Shown here: one piece after another, positions 38,901 to 47,024 of the stretch
Position numbering within the stretch: position 1 is the first letter of the stretch
Layout: each line of letters opens with the position of its first letter
Assembly: GCA_937121175.1 (NCBI GenBank)
Contig: CAKZKD010000039.1
Span: forward strand, 62,001-126,000
From: an uncultured Flavobacteriales bacterium
Lineage (GTDB): Bacteria > Bacteroidota > Bacteroidia > Flavobacteriales_G > Salibacteraceae
Reading direction: 5' to 3'
Length of the DNA: 64,000 nt
The notes under the pieces: generated by a model
Database searches by the model: none
What the model saw: only the letters and a program-made list of their open reading frames with translations
What the model was told of the DNA's origin: nothing
Program-made: the position numbers and the translations under genes

Positions 38901-39777
38901 TATTATTGCTAGAATTTGTCCACCCTACCGAGTATACTTCCGAAAGTGAGTTTAGTTCTATCGATTTTGTTTGACTAAGCCTCCAAGGAGAATCCCCAAA
39001 AGATTTGTTCCATTCTAATTGAGGATTAGGGTCTATAGTAAGATGTTTCCAATCATTGCTTTGATCAAGCAATTCAAACGAAAGTATATTGCCCTTTATT
39101 CTATATTCAACCTGAACATTCTGTTCCTTATTTTCGTTGGTCGTAATAAAACTCAAGGGTATATGCTCCGTAATTTTACCATTTTTAGTTTTAAAATGAA
39201 GTTCATTGTCAATTAACCGGACATTATCTGCCCCATAAATTCCAAAAGCTATTTGACTCAATTGGCTTGGAGATTCAACATGAATATTGTATTTGGGCTT
39301 ATCATCAACCACAACAAATTCAACATTAACTCCATCCCAAACATTAAGATATTCCACCTTCGAGTAAGACTTAACGGCTTTTATACCATCACTTGAAAAG
39401 TGCTCTCCATAATAATTGAACTCAGGACCAACTTTATTCCGGGAAGTGATCGAAATATTATTCGATGGATTAATAAAGTTGAAGTCAACCCTTGAAATAT
39501 TGGTGATACTTTCTAAAGAGTTACTGTTTTCCGTTTTAAAGGTCTCATAGCTCCATCCTTTCATGCGTATTTGAACATTCAAGTCATGGAATACCCCAAG
39601 AAAATTCACTTGAGAATTATAATTTCCAAATTGATCTAAAATTTGACCTTTGTTTTCAGTAAAGTAAACTGCTTCACTAGATTTTGATTTGATTTGTTCT
39701 ACTGCAGTAAACCCATAAAAGGTTGAAAGGGTAAAAAACAATACTGTAATAGCCTGATAGCAAGTTGATTTGAACAT
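35977..39777 (-). CDS. SBBP-repeat/Ig-like T9SS-sorted secreted protein
   Basis: From the ATG at 39777 the product has 1,266 residues. The frame is open to 39831 but that start would lie in the upstream terminator. A signal peptide (MFKSTCYQAITVLFF...) leads to the ENKGQI domain at about 35-240 (FTENKGQILDQFG), typical of SBBP proteins. Six or more SBBP-like blades follow (WGTYYGSGG, WGSYFGGTNDDYG, WSTYYGSTS), probably one beta-propeller. The second half is a chain of PKD/Ig-like units (SYAWSGPNNFSDTGG, SYKWSGPAGFT, SYVWTSPTGSN). The end has a T9SS sorting domain (AYPIPSSGAVFVEI). Likely a surface or released protein binding polymers; the target is unknown. Confidence 0.9.
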   Translation of the reverse strand: MFKSTCYQAITVLFFTLSTFYGFTAVEQIKSKSSEAVYFTENKGQILDQFGNYNSQVNFLGVFHDLNVQIRMKGWSYETFKTENSNSLESITNISRVDFNFINPSNNISITSRNKVGPEFNYYGEHFSSDGIKAVKSYSKVEYLNVWDGVNVEFVVVDDKPKYNIHVESPSQLSQIAFGIYGADNVRLIDNELHFKTKNGKITEHIPLSFITTNENKEQNVQVEYRIKGNILSFELLDQSNDWKHLTIDPNPQLEWNKSFGDSPWRLSQTKSIELNSLSEVYSVGWTNSSNNIATAGAHESTLLGAKTVGFAIKTDKNGNQIWGTYYGSGGLSGTEFHDVALMGDTQLVVVGHTITTAGLTTTGTFQSNSGGGTDVILVKFDSSGTRKWGSYFGGTNDDYGTALLTDTSNNIYFTGKTNSTDTIASAGAFKSSFGGVWDGYVAKFNTSGGRVWSTYYGSTSLDELEEITLDKLNNIYVVGSSRSTTGISTTGSHQATHSGGTRDGVFAKFNSSGTQIWSSYFGGTSFDYIYSIFADSDTSIYMVGTTNSSSGISTPNSRRPIKSTNSTYDGFVTKFSLNGIVDWSTYVHGDGYAVTPLDVYVKNDTSIFVSGEADGGIRELTFGFYHNYSGNEDRGFILKFNAKGKLKIATDLSEQTESHGVRSSSQGKIYVGGERSVSPGGVYARLSKYMECPPRFTSRFLQTQYKRCIDDTLSLKIYSGSGTSYAWSGPNNFSDTGGTVSFDSLKTPDGGIYNVTVTDVNGCQESYKTVVRLDSVNASLPTSYNRCKNQNFNLSVFNTSKQTWHLPNGSIDTNNRLRFPFIQHSDSGYYGVKVQNSSGCKDSLWTRVFVSHTNVEIDTIPILCEGDVAYFKANPIDGLKFEWFSVSKSRTISQDTMFAQQMNLSDSGLYFLYYADSNWCRDTASVHVTVRPKPIVTVGTGNSPCPGGVMYFNSNGGVSYKWSGPAGFTRTIQNPSIFNASRANIGTYTVSVTNQFGCIASKSVQARILDEPRLSLQNNSPVCEGDDLTMSITGASSYVWTSPTGSNFTFPSWRLSNAQRSDNGTYTVVGTSAGGCKTTRTATAVINYVDPIATSNSPIKVGDDLILNGSGGSSYFWSGPSRGFFGMVQNIPTVDKSHAGLWNLNVTKGNCESDTSITVVIEDEEEIIDPNPDVSVELLDGQSYLNAYPIPSSGAVFVEIQSSEQQKLYFGKVFNVTGQAIYNLPLEFKTNEVNQFHLNVPGTYQLRILDEDGNIQATKRIIIAN

Positions 39778-39791
39778 AATTAGTTTTGATA

Positions 39792-39799
39792 CAAAGTTA
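39792..39799 (-). promoter_or_regulatory. Candidate -7 element of the SBBP gene
   Basis: On the minus strand TAACTTTG (TAnnTTTG) lies 14 bases upstream of the ATG at 39777 and just downstream of the DUF2795 terminator. Position -33 reads TTTT in place of TTTG. Confidence 0.45.
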
Positions 39800-39820
39800 G
39801 GAAATAAAAATAGCGTATAA

Positions 39821-39848
39821 AAAAAAGCCACGATTAACGTGGCTTTTT
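39821..39848 (-). terminator. Intrinsic terminator of the DUF2795 gene
   Basis: The stem AAAAAGCCACG/CGTGGCTTTTT with a short loop is followed on the minus strand by a T run. It ends the small gene at 39875-40096 and rules out the longer start of the SBBP gene. Confidence 0.85.
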
Positions 39849-39874
39849 AATATTCTAAATTCTTTCTTAAGTAG

Positions 39875-40096
39875 CTAATACTCATCTTCATTGAAGAAGA
39901 AGTCTTCCTTTGAGGGGTAGTCTGGCCAAATGTCTTCAATGCTATCGTAAGAATCGCCTTCGTCTTCAATTTCTTGTAGGTTTTCAACCACCTCGAGTGG
40001 TGCGCCTCTTCTTAGTGCGTAGTCGATTAGTTCCTCCTTACTTGCTGGCCAAGGAGCGTCTTCCATATACGAAGCTAATTCTAAAGTCCAATACAT
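39875..40096 (-). CDS. DUF2795 domain protein
   Basis: The product has 73 residues. MYWTLELASYMEDAPWPASKEELIDYALRRGA-type sequence with VVENLQEIEDEGDSY marks the short DUF2795 helical domain, common in Bacteroidota. The C-terminal half is very acidic. The function of the family is not established. It has its own promoter, with both -33 and -7 elements at consensus spacing, and its own terminator, so it is an independent transcription unit. Confidence 0.87.
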   Translation of the reverse strand: MYWTLELASYMEDAPWPASKEELIDYALRRGAPLEVVENLQEIEDEGDSYDSIEDIWPDYPSKEDFFFNEDEY

Positions 40097-40126
40097 TTTC
40101 CTAGTGGATTAGGGTTTTAATTTTTG

Positions 40127-40157
40127 CAAATGTAATTTTTTTAGCCACACTTGCAAA
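40127..40157 (-). promoter_or_regulatory. Consensus Bacteroidota promoter of the DUF2795 gene
   Basis: On the minus strand TTTG (40157-40154), a 19-base spacer and TACATTTG (40134-40127) match TTTG-N19-TAnnTTTG exactly. It lies about 30 bases upstream of the ATG at 40096. This is the best promoter match in the window. Confidence 0.75.
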
Positions 40158-40174
40158 TCAAATTATTTTAAGCT

Positions 40175-40723
40175 TTAAACTCTTGGTTTCCACGGGGTTT
40201 CGGGCGCGTTTTTATCCAGCATAATTTTACGAGAAAGCACAAACAAATAATCGCTCAATCTATTCAAGTATTGAATCTCGATGGGATTGACTTTACTTTC
40301 TTCACTTAGCCGAATAACCATGCGCTCGGCCCTTCTGCAAACACATCGAGCTATGTGACAATAAGATACTACTGTATCTCCACCCGGCAGCACAAACGAC
40401 TTCATTGGTGGTAACTCAGCATCCATAGTGTCCATGGCTTTTTCTAAATACTCGATATCTGAAATGTCAACAATAGGAATGTTCTTTAGCGGCTTTTCTG
40501 GGTCGCTAGCCAACATTGAACCCAAGGTAAATAGTCGGTCTTGAATTTCTAGTAGAATAGAAATGTGGGTTTGTAATATATCTTGGTCTCGAATTAATCC
40601 AATCCATGAATTCAATTCATCTACCGTACCGTAGGATTCAATTCTTAAATCGGATTTTGAAATTCGCTTACCTCCAAATAAAGAAGTTTCTCCTTTATCT
40701 CCTGTTTTTGTATAAACCTTCAT
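40175..40723 (-). CDS. Corrinoid adenosyltransferase (PduO type)
   Basis: The enzyme transfers the 5'-deoxyadenosyl group of ATP to cob(I)alamin or cob(I)yrinate diamide to make adenosylcobalamin. The product has 182 residues, the usual length. Family motifs are VYTKTGDKGETSLFGG at the ATP-binding N-terminus, ESYGTVDELNSWIGL, SFVLPGG, and the helix HIARCVCRRAERMV with YLNRLSDYLFVLSR at the end. The ATG directly follows the stop of the upstream SprB-repeat gene without a spacer, so translation is likely coupled. No cobalamin riboswitch-like structure was recognised upstream. The fold and residues identify PduO rather than the unrelated CobA/BtuR type. Confidence 0.92.
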   Translation of the reverse strand: MKVYTKTGDKGETSLFGGKRISKSDLRIESYGTVDELNSWIGLIRDQDILQTHISILLEIQDRLFTLGSMLASDPEKPLKNIPIVDISDIEYLEKAMDTMDAELPPMKSFVLPGGDTVVSYCHIARCVCRRAERMVIRLSEESKVNPIEIQYLNRLSDYLFVLSRKIMLDKNAPETPWKPRV

Positions 40724-43351
40724 CTAATCTGTAAAAACAAGTCGTTTGTACGAAGGTTGCCCTTCGTTCATAATTTTTAGAATGAAAACACCCGAAAACG
40801 GTTTTTGAATAACAACCTCTTCTTGTTCATTGTATGTTTCTTGCATTACCAAACTACCGTTGGGATCAAAGAGTAAAAGTTCTCCGGTAGCCATTTCTGT
40901 AAACCGAATCGTTACCACATCTCTTGACGGGTTCGGGTAAATTTGAATGCGCAATTGAGGTGATATATTGGATGTATTTACAACCCCGGCTACTTCCATG
41001 GTATCTGTTTGAACGCAGTTGTTTTCATCGGTTACAAACAAAATATACTCTCCTCTTATTCTTAGGTTTTCTAAATTTTGGGTCCGCGGGTCTGCAAAAC
41101 CATCTGGGCCTTTCCAAGAATAGTTTAATAGACCGCTTCCTCCGGTTGCTTCAATAGTAATAGTAGCTAGATTAGCAGTATCCAGGACCGTTGATGTAAT
41201 TAAAATCGGTGCCGTCCCTCCAATCGAAGCAGAGTCGTCAATTGAGCATCCATTATCGTCGGTTACGGTAACCTTGTAAATTCCCGATTCCACGCCTGAG
41301 ACTGCATTGGTTTTAAAGCTGGTATCCGCCCATAAAAAATTGTACTCAGGAACGCCTCCAAGCACGTTTGCTCGAAGTTTTCCATTCTTTTCATTGAAAC
41401 AAAAATTATCTGTAATGTCGAATGAAACTGATAAAGGCAATCTAGGCCCTTCCACATTAATCCTTTGTACGGTTTTGCAATTCGCATTATCTGACACGGT
41501 AATCTTATAAATGCCTGCGGACAACCCAGTAATACTGGAATCCGTAGCAGCATTACTCCAAGTTATAGCATAGGGCAATGTCCCTCCTGATATTCCAACA
41601 TCAATTAACCCCGCATTATTGCCAAAGCACGTTTCATCTTGTTTGTTTTTTAGGACTACTTGAGGTGCCCCAATATCATTTACCTCACCGTTTAGGTTAA
41701 TAGTACAACCCAAGGAATCCGATACCACTACGCTATAATTTCCGGCCGAAAGGTTTGAAATCGAACTAGTAGAATCAAATTCTGCTTCTTGACCCCAGCT
41801 GTATTTGTACGGGGCAACACCTTGAGTCATTTGAACCGTTGCTACGCCTGTTGAAGCGCCACAATTGGTATTGGTAACCGAAACCGAGCCTTGAATTGAA
41901 CACGAACGGGGCTGAACGTTTAATCTTACAAACGGCAAATAACTACTTGATGTGTATCCCGTTCCAATATTTACAAACGAAACGCCACTTGCAGCTTCAG
42001 TTTCTGAAACGCCTATTATTACTGAGTCTGTTCTCGACTTAATTCCTACATAGTAGTTGCCAATTGCTAATGGTGTATTTGGAATGGTGAACGTTGACCA
42101 TTTTCCAAGGTGCTCCTGCTTTATTTCAATGTTTTCATTCAACTGCGGAAATGCTTGTGGAATAACTCTGTTTTGGTAAAACTCATTGAGAATAATAACA
42201 TCGAATGTATCTCCAACCGCGGAGTTTTCATGAATAAAAACAGATATAGATGTAGCAGTATCTGGAGTTCGAATTTCTATTAATGATGATAGATCGTACT
42301 GAACCCCTGGCCCGTACCAAAAACCTCGACTTGGTTGCTCGCTGCCAATTCTTGAGAATACAGAATCGGACAAAAACAGTTTTGCTTGCAGCGTATCTCC
42401 TTCGGTAACCGATTCTACCGTATCTGAAATTGCCGTAAGTTCAATTTGATATTCACCAATGCCATTTGACGGAACGTAATTTTTATAAACTTCTAAAACC
42501 GTATCATCATTCGCTATCTGAGTATAAGGAGCACTGGTATTCGAAATATTTCCGTACCCTCCAACTTGCAACTGAATTCTGGTATTTGAAGCGGCAAATT
42601 TTCCAAAATTCACTAGCTCTGTAGCAATGTCAATTGGTAGTAGCGCAGCTTGATGGGTGGGTATGTAATTGTAAAAATTTTCTGGATTCATGCCGTTCAA
42701 CAGCATTCCGTTTTGCTTTAAGTTAACTCCTTCATCTGGCTCACAAATCGAAACATCATCGATAGCCAAACCGGTTCCCCAACGGCCACCATCCGAATAG
42801 GAAAATACAACTTGAACATTTCCACTTAAACCCGTCAGTGGAATACTGTAATCTTGCCAATTGTTTTCGCTTTTTATTGTTGCGAGCAACCTAATTTGAC
42901 CATTGTTTTTTGCAAGAACCATCGTCTTTTCATTGGGACTAATTCTATTGAAATACAACCGAAAATTCAAGTGAAACACCATTGAAGGTGATAGGTTTTG
43001 GACTGGAAGTAAAATACTATCCGCACTTTTGTTGCAATTACAAGCGTCGTCGGAGGTATAAGCAAACTTGGTTCCTGAAGGAACCTTCCACACTTGTCCG
43101 GTATTTGACTGACTTGCATTACCTATTTTAAATCCTCCATCGCTGGCTTTGGTTTTCACGGTTATCCCATTCAACGGAAAACTCGTTCCGGTTTCAAAAT
43201 TCTCTGAAAAAACGGGAGTTCCACTGGCCAAGGTTCCTACTTGCACAGCCGCGGATTTACTTGCCTTGGAAACTATAAATGGACGGTTAACATCTTGCCC
43301 GAATCCGAACAAAACCAAAAATGTAATTAGAATGGTTAGCGCAATTTTCAT
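40724..43351 (-). CDS. SprB-repeat T9SS-sorted secreted protein
   Basis: The product has 875 residues with a signal peptide (MKIALTILITFLVLFGFG). Residues 50-205 look like a jelly-roll domain (PVFSENFETGTSFP ... WGTGLAIDDVSI), a carbohydrate- or matrix-binding type fold (MAM-like). From about 500 to 770 come SprB repeats, each with YKYSWG- or PYAITWSN-like strands and LSAGIYKITVSDNANC. The last 75 residues are a T9SS type A domain (IYPNPSRDVVTIRF). SprB repeats occur in the gliding adhesin SprB and in many other cell-surface proteins of this phylum. The gene is the first of a two-gene unit with the corrinoid adenosyltransferase. Confidence 0.9.
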   Translation of the reverse strand: MKIALTILITFLVLFGFGQDVNRPFIVSKASKSAAVQVGTLASGTPVFSENFETGTSFPLNGITVKTKASDGGFKIGNASQSNTGQVWKVPSGTKFAYTSDDACNCNKSADSILLPVQNLSPSMVFHLNFRLYFNRISPNEKTMVLAKNNGQIRLLATIKSENNWQDYSIPLTGLSGNVQVVFSYSDGGRWGTGLAIDDVSICEPDEGVNLKQNGMLLNGMNPENFYNYIPTHQAALLPIDIATELVNFGKFAASNTRIQLQVGGYGNISNTSAPYTQIANDDTVLEVYKNYVPSNGIGEYQIELTAISDTVESVTEGDTLQAKLFLSDSVFSRIGSEQPSRGFWYGPGVQYDLSSLIEIRTPDTATSISVFIHENSAVGDTFDVIILNEFYQNRVIPQAFPQLNENIEIKQEHLGKWSTFTIPNTPLAIGNYYVGIKSRTDSVIIGVSETEAASGVSFVNIGTGYTSSSYLPFVRLNVQPRSCSIQGSVSVTNTNCGASTGVATVQMTQGVAPYKYSWGQEAEFDSTSSISNLSAGNYSVVVSDSLGCTINLNGEVNDIGAPQVVLKNKQDETCFGNNAGLIDVGISGGTLPYAITWSNAATDSSITGLSAGIYKITVSDNANCKTVQRINVEGPRLPLSVSFDITDNFCFNEKNGKLRANVLGGVPEYNFLWADTSFKTNAVSGVESGIYKVTVTDDNGCSIDDSASIGGTAPILITSTVLDTANLATITIEATGGSGLLNYSWKGPDGFADPRTQNLENLRIRGEYILFVTDENNCVQTDTMEVAGVVNTSNISPQLRIQIYPNPSRDVVTIRFTEMATGELLLFDPNGSLVMQETYNEQEEVVIQKPFSGVFILKIMNEGQPSYKRLVFTD

Positions 43352-43370
43352 GGAGTGAAATTAAAAAAAG

Positions 43371-43398
43371 AAAAAGGGAACGACTCGGTTCCCTTTTT
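43371..43398 (-). terminator. Intrinsic terminator of gcvP
   Basis: An 11-base perfect stem AAAAAGGGAAC/GTTCCCTTTTT encloses a 6-base loop. On the minus strand it follows the gcvP stop codon by a few bases and is trailed by a T-rich run. Confidence 0.87.
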
Positions 43399-43403
43399 AT
43401 TTC

Positions 43404-46265
43404 TTAAAGTGACATATTATGTTCTTGCTCTTCGTATTCTTCCATCGGAGGGCATGCACAAATTAGATTCCTATCTCCATAAGCATCATCTATTCGCGCT
43501 ACCGGAACCCAATACTTCGAATTTCGTACCCATGGCAATGGATATGCTGCATCTTCTCTTGAGTAATTTCTATCCCAGTTGGAATTAATTATCTCTTGAG
43601 CCCTGTGAGGAGCATTTTTAACCACATTGTTTTCTTTAGCCACTTCACCGTTTTCGATTGCTGCAATCTCTTTTCGGATTTGAATCATCGCATCGCAAAA
43701 ACGATCCAATTCAGCTTTGCTTTCACTTTCTGTAGGCTCAATCATTAAGGTTCCAGCAACCGGAAAACTAACCGTTGGCGCATGGAAACCAAAATCAATT
43801 AGACGTTTAGCGATGTCAACTACTTCAACACCTGCCGTTTTTTTGAAGTTTCTACAATCCAAAATCATTTCGTGCGCTACTCTGCCATTTTTACCCAAAT
43901 ACAATACTGGATAGTGTTCTTCCAATCTGTTTTTGATATAATTCGCATTGAGAATAGCGTATTGAGTCGATTCTTTAAGACCTGTTTTACCCAACATTTT
44001 ACAGTAGGCATAAGATATGAGCAAAATAGAAGCAGAACCCCAAGGTGCTGCACTTACCGCAGGTATAGCATCTTCATTTGTATTTAAGCGAACGCTATGT
44101 CCAGGCAAAAATTTAGCTAAATGTTCAGCTACACCGATTGGACCAACACCAGGGCCACCACCACCATGAGGAATAGCGAAGGTTTTGTGCAAATTCAAAT
44201 GACATACATCCGCACCAATGTTACCAGGACTTGTTAATCCAACTTGAGCGTTCATATTGGCACCATCCATATATACTTGACCACCATTCTCATGGAGAAT
44301 ATCCGTCATGGTGATAATCTCTTCCTCGAAAACACCATGGGTAGAAGGGTATGTAACCATTAAACAAGCGAGCGTATCTTTATATTTTTCTGCTTTTTCT
44401 CTAAGGTCATCAACATCGATGTTTCCATTTTCAATGCTTTTTACCACTACAACCTGCATTCCAGCCATAACCGCCGAAGCAGGATTAGTACCGTGAGCAG
44501 ATGAAGGTATTAATGCAATTTTTCGTTCCGGATTTCCATTTGCTCGGTGATAAGCTCTAATCGTTAACAAACCAGCGTATTCACCTTGCGCACCAGAGTT
44601 CGGCTGAAATGAAACAGCTGCAAATCCTGTAATTGCACACAACCATTGCTCTAAGTCTTCGATTACCTGATCGTAACCTGAAGTTTGGTCTGCTGGCACA
44701 AATGGGTGAATATTAGCAAATTCTGGCAACGAAACCGGATACATCTGAGTAGCTGCATTCAGCTTCATGGTACAAGAACCTAAAGATATCATGGAATGAA
44801 CCAAAGAAATATCTTTATTCTCCAACGATTTCAAGTAACGCATCATTTCGCTTTCGGAATGATAGCTATTGAAAGTTGGATGAGTTAAAAACTCGGATGT
44901 TCTATTTAAGTGCGATGGAATTCCTAAGCTACAATCGTCTAATACAACATCCTTTCCTTTTACTTTTGCGAAACCAGTAACCAAATCAGCTAAGTCTTGG
45001 TTCATAACCGTTTCGTCAATACTTACCGTTACAGTTCCTTCTTCGTACCACAGATTAATCTTCTTGTCTTCGAATGTTCTTTTAATCAGGCTTTCTTCTG
45101 CTCTAATAGTAATGGTATCAAACCATGTGTCATTTACTATTTCATAACCTAAATTCTTAACTGCACAGGCCAATCTATTGGTATGGTCGTGAATTCTGGA
45201 CGCAATTTCTTTTAATCCATGTGGACCATGATATACCGCATAAGCACCAGCCATATTTGCAAGCAATGCTTGGGCTGTACAAATGTTAGAAGTTGCACGG
45301 TCTCTTTTAATGTGTTGCTCTCGTGTTTGGAGGGCCATTCTTAGCGCTTTATTACCGTTTCGGTCTTGCGAAACACCAATAATTCTACCCGGAATAAATC
45401 TTTTGTATTCTTCTTTTGTGGCAAAAAACGCTGCGTGTGGTCCGCCAAATCCCATTGGCACACCAAATCGTTGCGAATTTCCAACAACTACATCTGCTCC
45501 CCATTCTCCTGGAGGAGTAAGCTTTACCAATGCCATTAAATCTGACGCTACGGCAACTTTAGCTTCGTTTTGGTGAGCTGCTTCCACAAAGCCAGAGTAA
45601 TCTTCGATTGAACCAATACTATCTGGATACTGCACTAAAGCACCAAACGATTTTTCGTTGAATTTGTAATTTTTCCAATCTCCAACAACCAATTCAATGT
45701 CAAGTGGAATAGAACGGGTTTTGATAACCTCAATGGTTTGGTCAAAACAGTTTTCGTCAACAAAGAATTCCACTTTTCCCGCTTTTACATCTGCACGACT
45801 TCTTGCATGAAACAACAAAATCATAGCTTCAGCAGCAGCAGTGGCTTCATCCAAAAGAGACGCGTTTGCTAATTCCATCCCGGTTAGGTCTGAACAAACG
45901 GTTTGAAAATTTAGCAAGGCTTCTAATCTTCCTTGAGAAATTTCGGCTTGATAGGGTGTATAGGCCGTGTACCAACCTGGATTCTCAAACATATTTCGTT
46001 TGATTACCGAAGGTGTTATTGTACCGTAATATCCTTGACCAATATAAGAACGCAACAATTGATTTCTTGCTGCTACACCGTCAATATGTCTTAGGTATTC
46101 AAATTCACTTATTCCTTCTGGGATGTCCAAATCAGACTTTAATCGAATCTGAGCGGGTATTGTTTCATCAACTAATTGTTCTAATGAATCTGCTCCAACA
46201 ACTCGAAGCATTTCAGCAACATTATTACCTCTAGGACCTATATGTCTTCCTTTAAATTTTTCCAT
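43404..46265 (-). CDS. gcvP: Glycine dehydrogenase (decarboxylating), P-protein of the glycine cleavage system
   Basis: The P-protein decarboxylates glycine with PLP and passes the aminomethyl group to the lipoyl H-protein. The product has 953 residues, the normal length for the single-chain form. The PLP lysine is K694 in LNLHKTFAIPHGGGGPG. Other conserved stretches are RHIGPRG at the start, GTITPSVIKRNM, YQAEISQGRLEAL, NSGAQGEYAGL and SSAHGTNPASAVMAGM. The other glycine cleavage genes are not in the window. It is transcribed alone, with a promoter element at 46300 and a terminator at 43371. Confidence 0.97.
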   Translation of the reverse strand: MEKFKGRHIGPRGNNVAEMLRVVGADSLEQLVDETIPAQIRLKSDLDIPEGISEFEYLRHIDGVAARNQLLRSYIGQGYYGTITPSVIKRNMFENPGWYTAYTPYQAEISQGRLEALLNFQTVCSDLTGMELANASLLDEATAAAEAMILLFHARSRADVKAGKVEFFVDENCFDQTIEVIKTRSIPLDIELVVGDWKNYKFNEKSFGALVQYPDSIGSIEDYSGFVEAAHQNEAKVAVASDLMALVKLTPPGEWGADVVVGNSQRFGVPMGFGGPHAAFFATKEEYKRFIPGRIIGVSQDRNGNKALRMALQTREQHIKRDRATSNICTAQALLANMAGAYAVYHGPHGLKEIASRIHDHTNRLACAVKNLGYEIVNDTWFDTITIRAEESLIKRTFEDKKINLWYEEGTVTVSIDETVMNQDLADLVTGFAKVKGKDVVLDDCSLGIPSHLNRTSEFLTHPTFNSYHSESEMMRYLKSLENKDISLVHSMISLGSCTMKLNAATQMYPVSLPEFANIHPFVPADQTSGYDQVIEDLEQWLCAITGFAAVSFQPNSGAQGEYAGLLTIRAYHRANGNPERKIALIPSSAHGTNPASAVMAGMQVVVVKSIENGNIDVDDLREKAEKYKDTLACLMVTYPSTHGVFEEEIITMTDILHENGGQVYMDGANMNAQVGLTSPGNIGADVCHLNLHKTFAIPHGGGGPGVGPIGVAEHLAKFLPGHSVRLNTNEDAIPAVSAAPWGSASILLISYAYCKMLGKTGLKESTQYAILNANYIKNRLEEHYPVLYLGKNGRVAHEMILDCRNFKKTAGVEVVDIAKRLIDFGFHAPTVSFPVAGTLMIEPTESESKAELDRFCDAMIQIRKEIAAIENGEVAKENNVVKNAPHRAQEIINSNWDRNYSREDAAYPLPWVRNSKYWVPVARIDDAYGDRNLICACPPMEEYEEQEHNMSL

Positions 46266-46299
46266 TTTACGATAAGCTTTTAACTGCCAAAAAAGAGGG

Positions 46300-46307
46300 C
46301 AAATATA
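46300..46307 (-). promoter_or_regulatory. Candidate -7 element of gcvP
   Basis: TATATTTG on the minus strand, 34 bases upstream of the gcvP ATG, fits TAnnTTTG. The -33 position is not TTTG. No glycine riboswitch was recognised in the short leader. Confidence 0.5.
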
Positions 46308-46366
46308 CGTTTAAACCTAGTGTTTCAGGTTATCATACAGAGTCATAAAACAGCGATTTGTTTAGC

Positions 46367-46374
46367 TACTTTTG
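46367..46374 (+). promoter_or_regulatory. Candidate -7 element of the 46398 gene
   Basis: TACTTTTG fits TAnnTTTG and lies 23 bases before the ATG at 46398, divergent from the gcvP element. No -33 element was seen. Confidence 0.4.
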
Positions 46375-46397
46375 ACAATTATTCTAAAAAACAATTC

Positions 46398-47024
46398 ATG
46401 TTAAGAATATTGTGCATTTGCACGTTGTTTGTTGCTTTTTTATCAAGTTTCGCTCAGTCGAAAAAGCAATTTACCCTACTAGGAGGTCAGCAGTTAACGG
46501 GCATACAACTAGACGAATCGCCAGTTGAAATTGTAGTGGAAACCACTAAACATAATCGAAAACCTAAAATTGTAATTTTAGATAAATCAAGTATTTTTTC
46601 TGTAATGGAGAACGGGCATGATTCTATTTGGTACAACCCAGATAGCAGTGAAACAGGCTATTCAATTGAAGAAATGGGCTTTTATGTGCTCGGACAACGA
46701 GAAGGAAGAGAACTACAAAAAACAACCTGGTCATGGGTCGTTTCGATTGCCGTTAGCGGTGGATTATCGGCCTTTTTGGGTAATCGAAAAGCGGCTCTTG
46801 TCATATTATCGCCGATTCCAGGAGCATTATTGGGTAGTGTTAGTTCTAAAAATACCCCACCTAAAAAAAGGGGAACAGGTGGTGAACCCGAAAACCAAGC
46901 TGCCTATATAGCCGGTTACAAACAGGGTGCGCGCATGAAAAAAATCTTCCATAGCATTGCTGGCTCATTAATTGGAACGGTTGTGGGCGGAGTAATTGGT
47001 TTAAGTGCGGCACCCGATTCGTGA
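46398..47024 (+). CDS. Exported protein with glycine-zipper-like segments, unknown function
   Basis: The frame is open from 46320, but the ATG at 46398 starts a good signal peptide (MLRILCICTLFVAFLSSFAQ), giving 208 residues. The mature part begins with a small beta-rich region (KKQFTLLGGQQLTGIQL). After it come two hydrophobic, Gly/Ala/Ser-rich stretches (VSIAVSGGLSAFLG, ILSPIPGALLGSV) and a final one (IAGSLIGTVVGGVIGLSA) reminiscent of glycine-zipper membrane segments. The stop overlaps the GTG start of the next gene by four bases (GTGA), so the two are translationally coupled. I do not recognise the family. Confidence 0.68.
   Translation: MLRILCICTLFVAFLSSFAQSKKQFTLLGGQQLTGIQLDESPVEIVVETTKHNRKPKIVILDKSSIFSVMENGHDSIWYNPDSSETGYSIEEMGFYVLGQREGRELQKTTWSWVVSIAVSGGLSAFLGNRKAALVILSPIPGALLGSVSSKNTPPKKRGTGGEPENQAAYIAGYKQGARMKKIFHSIAGSLIGTVVGGVIGLSAAPDS

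Noticed and set aside
46266-46397. A glycine riboswitch before gcvP
   Set aside because: The leader is about 30 bases from the candidate -7 element to the start, too short for a glycine aptamer, and no paired element was seen.
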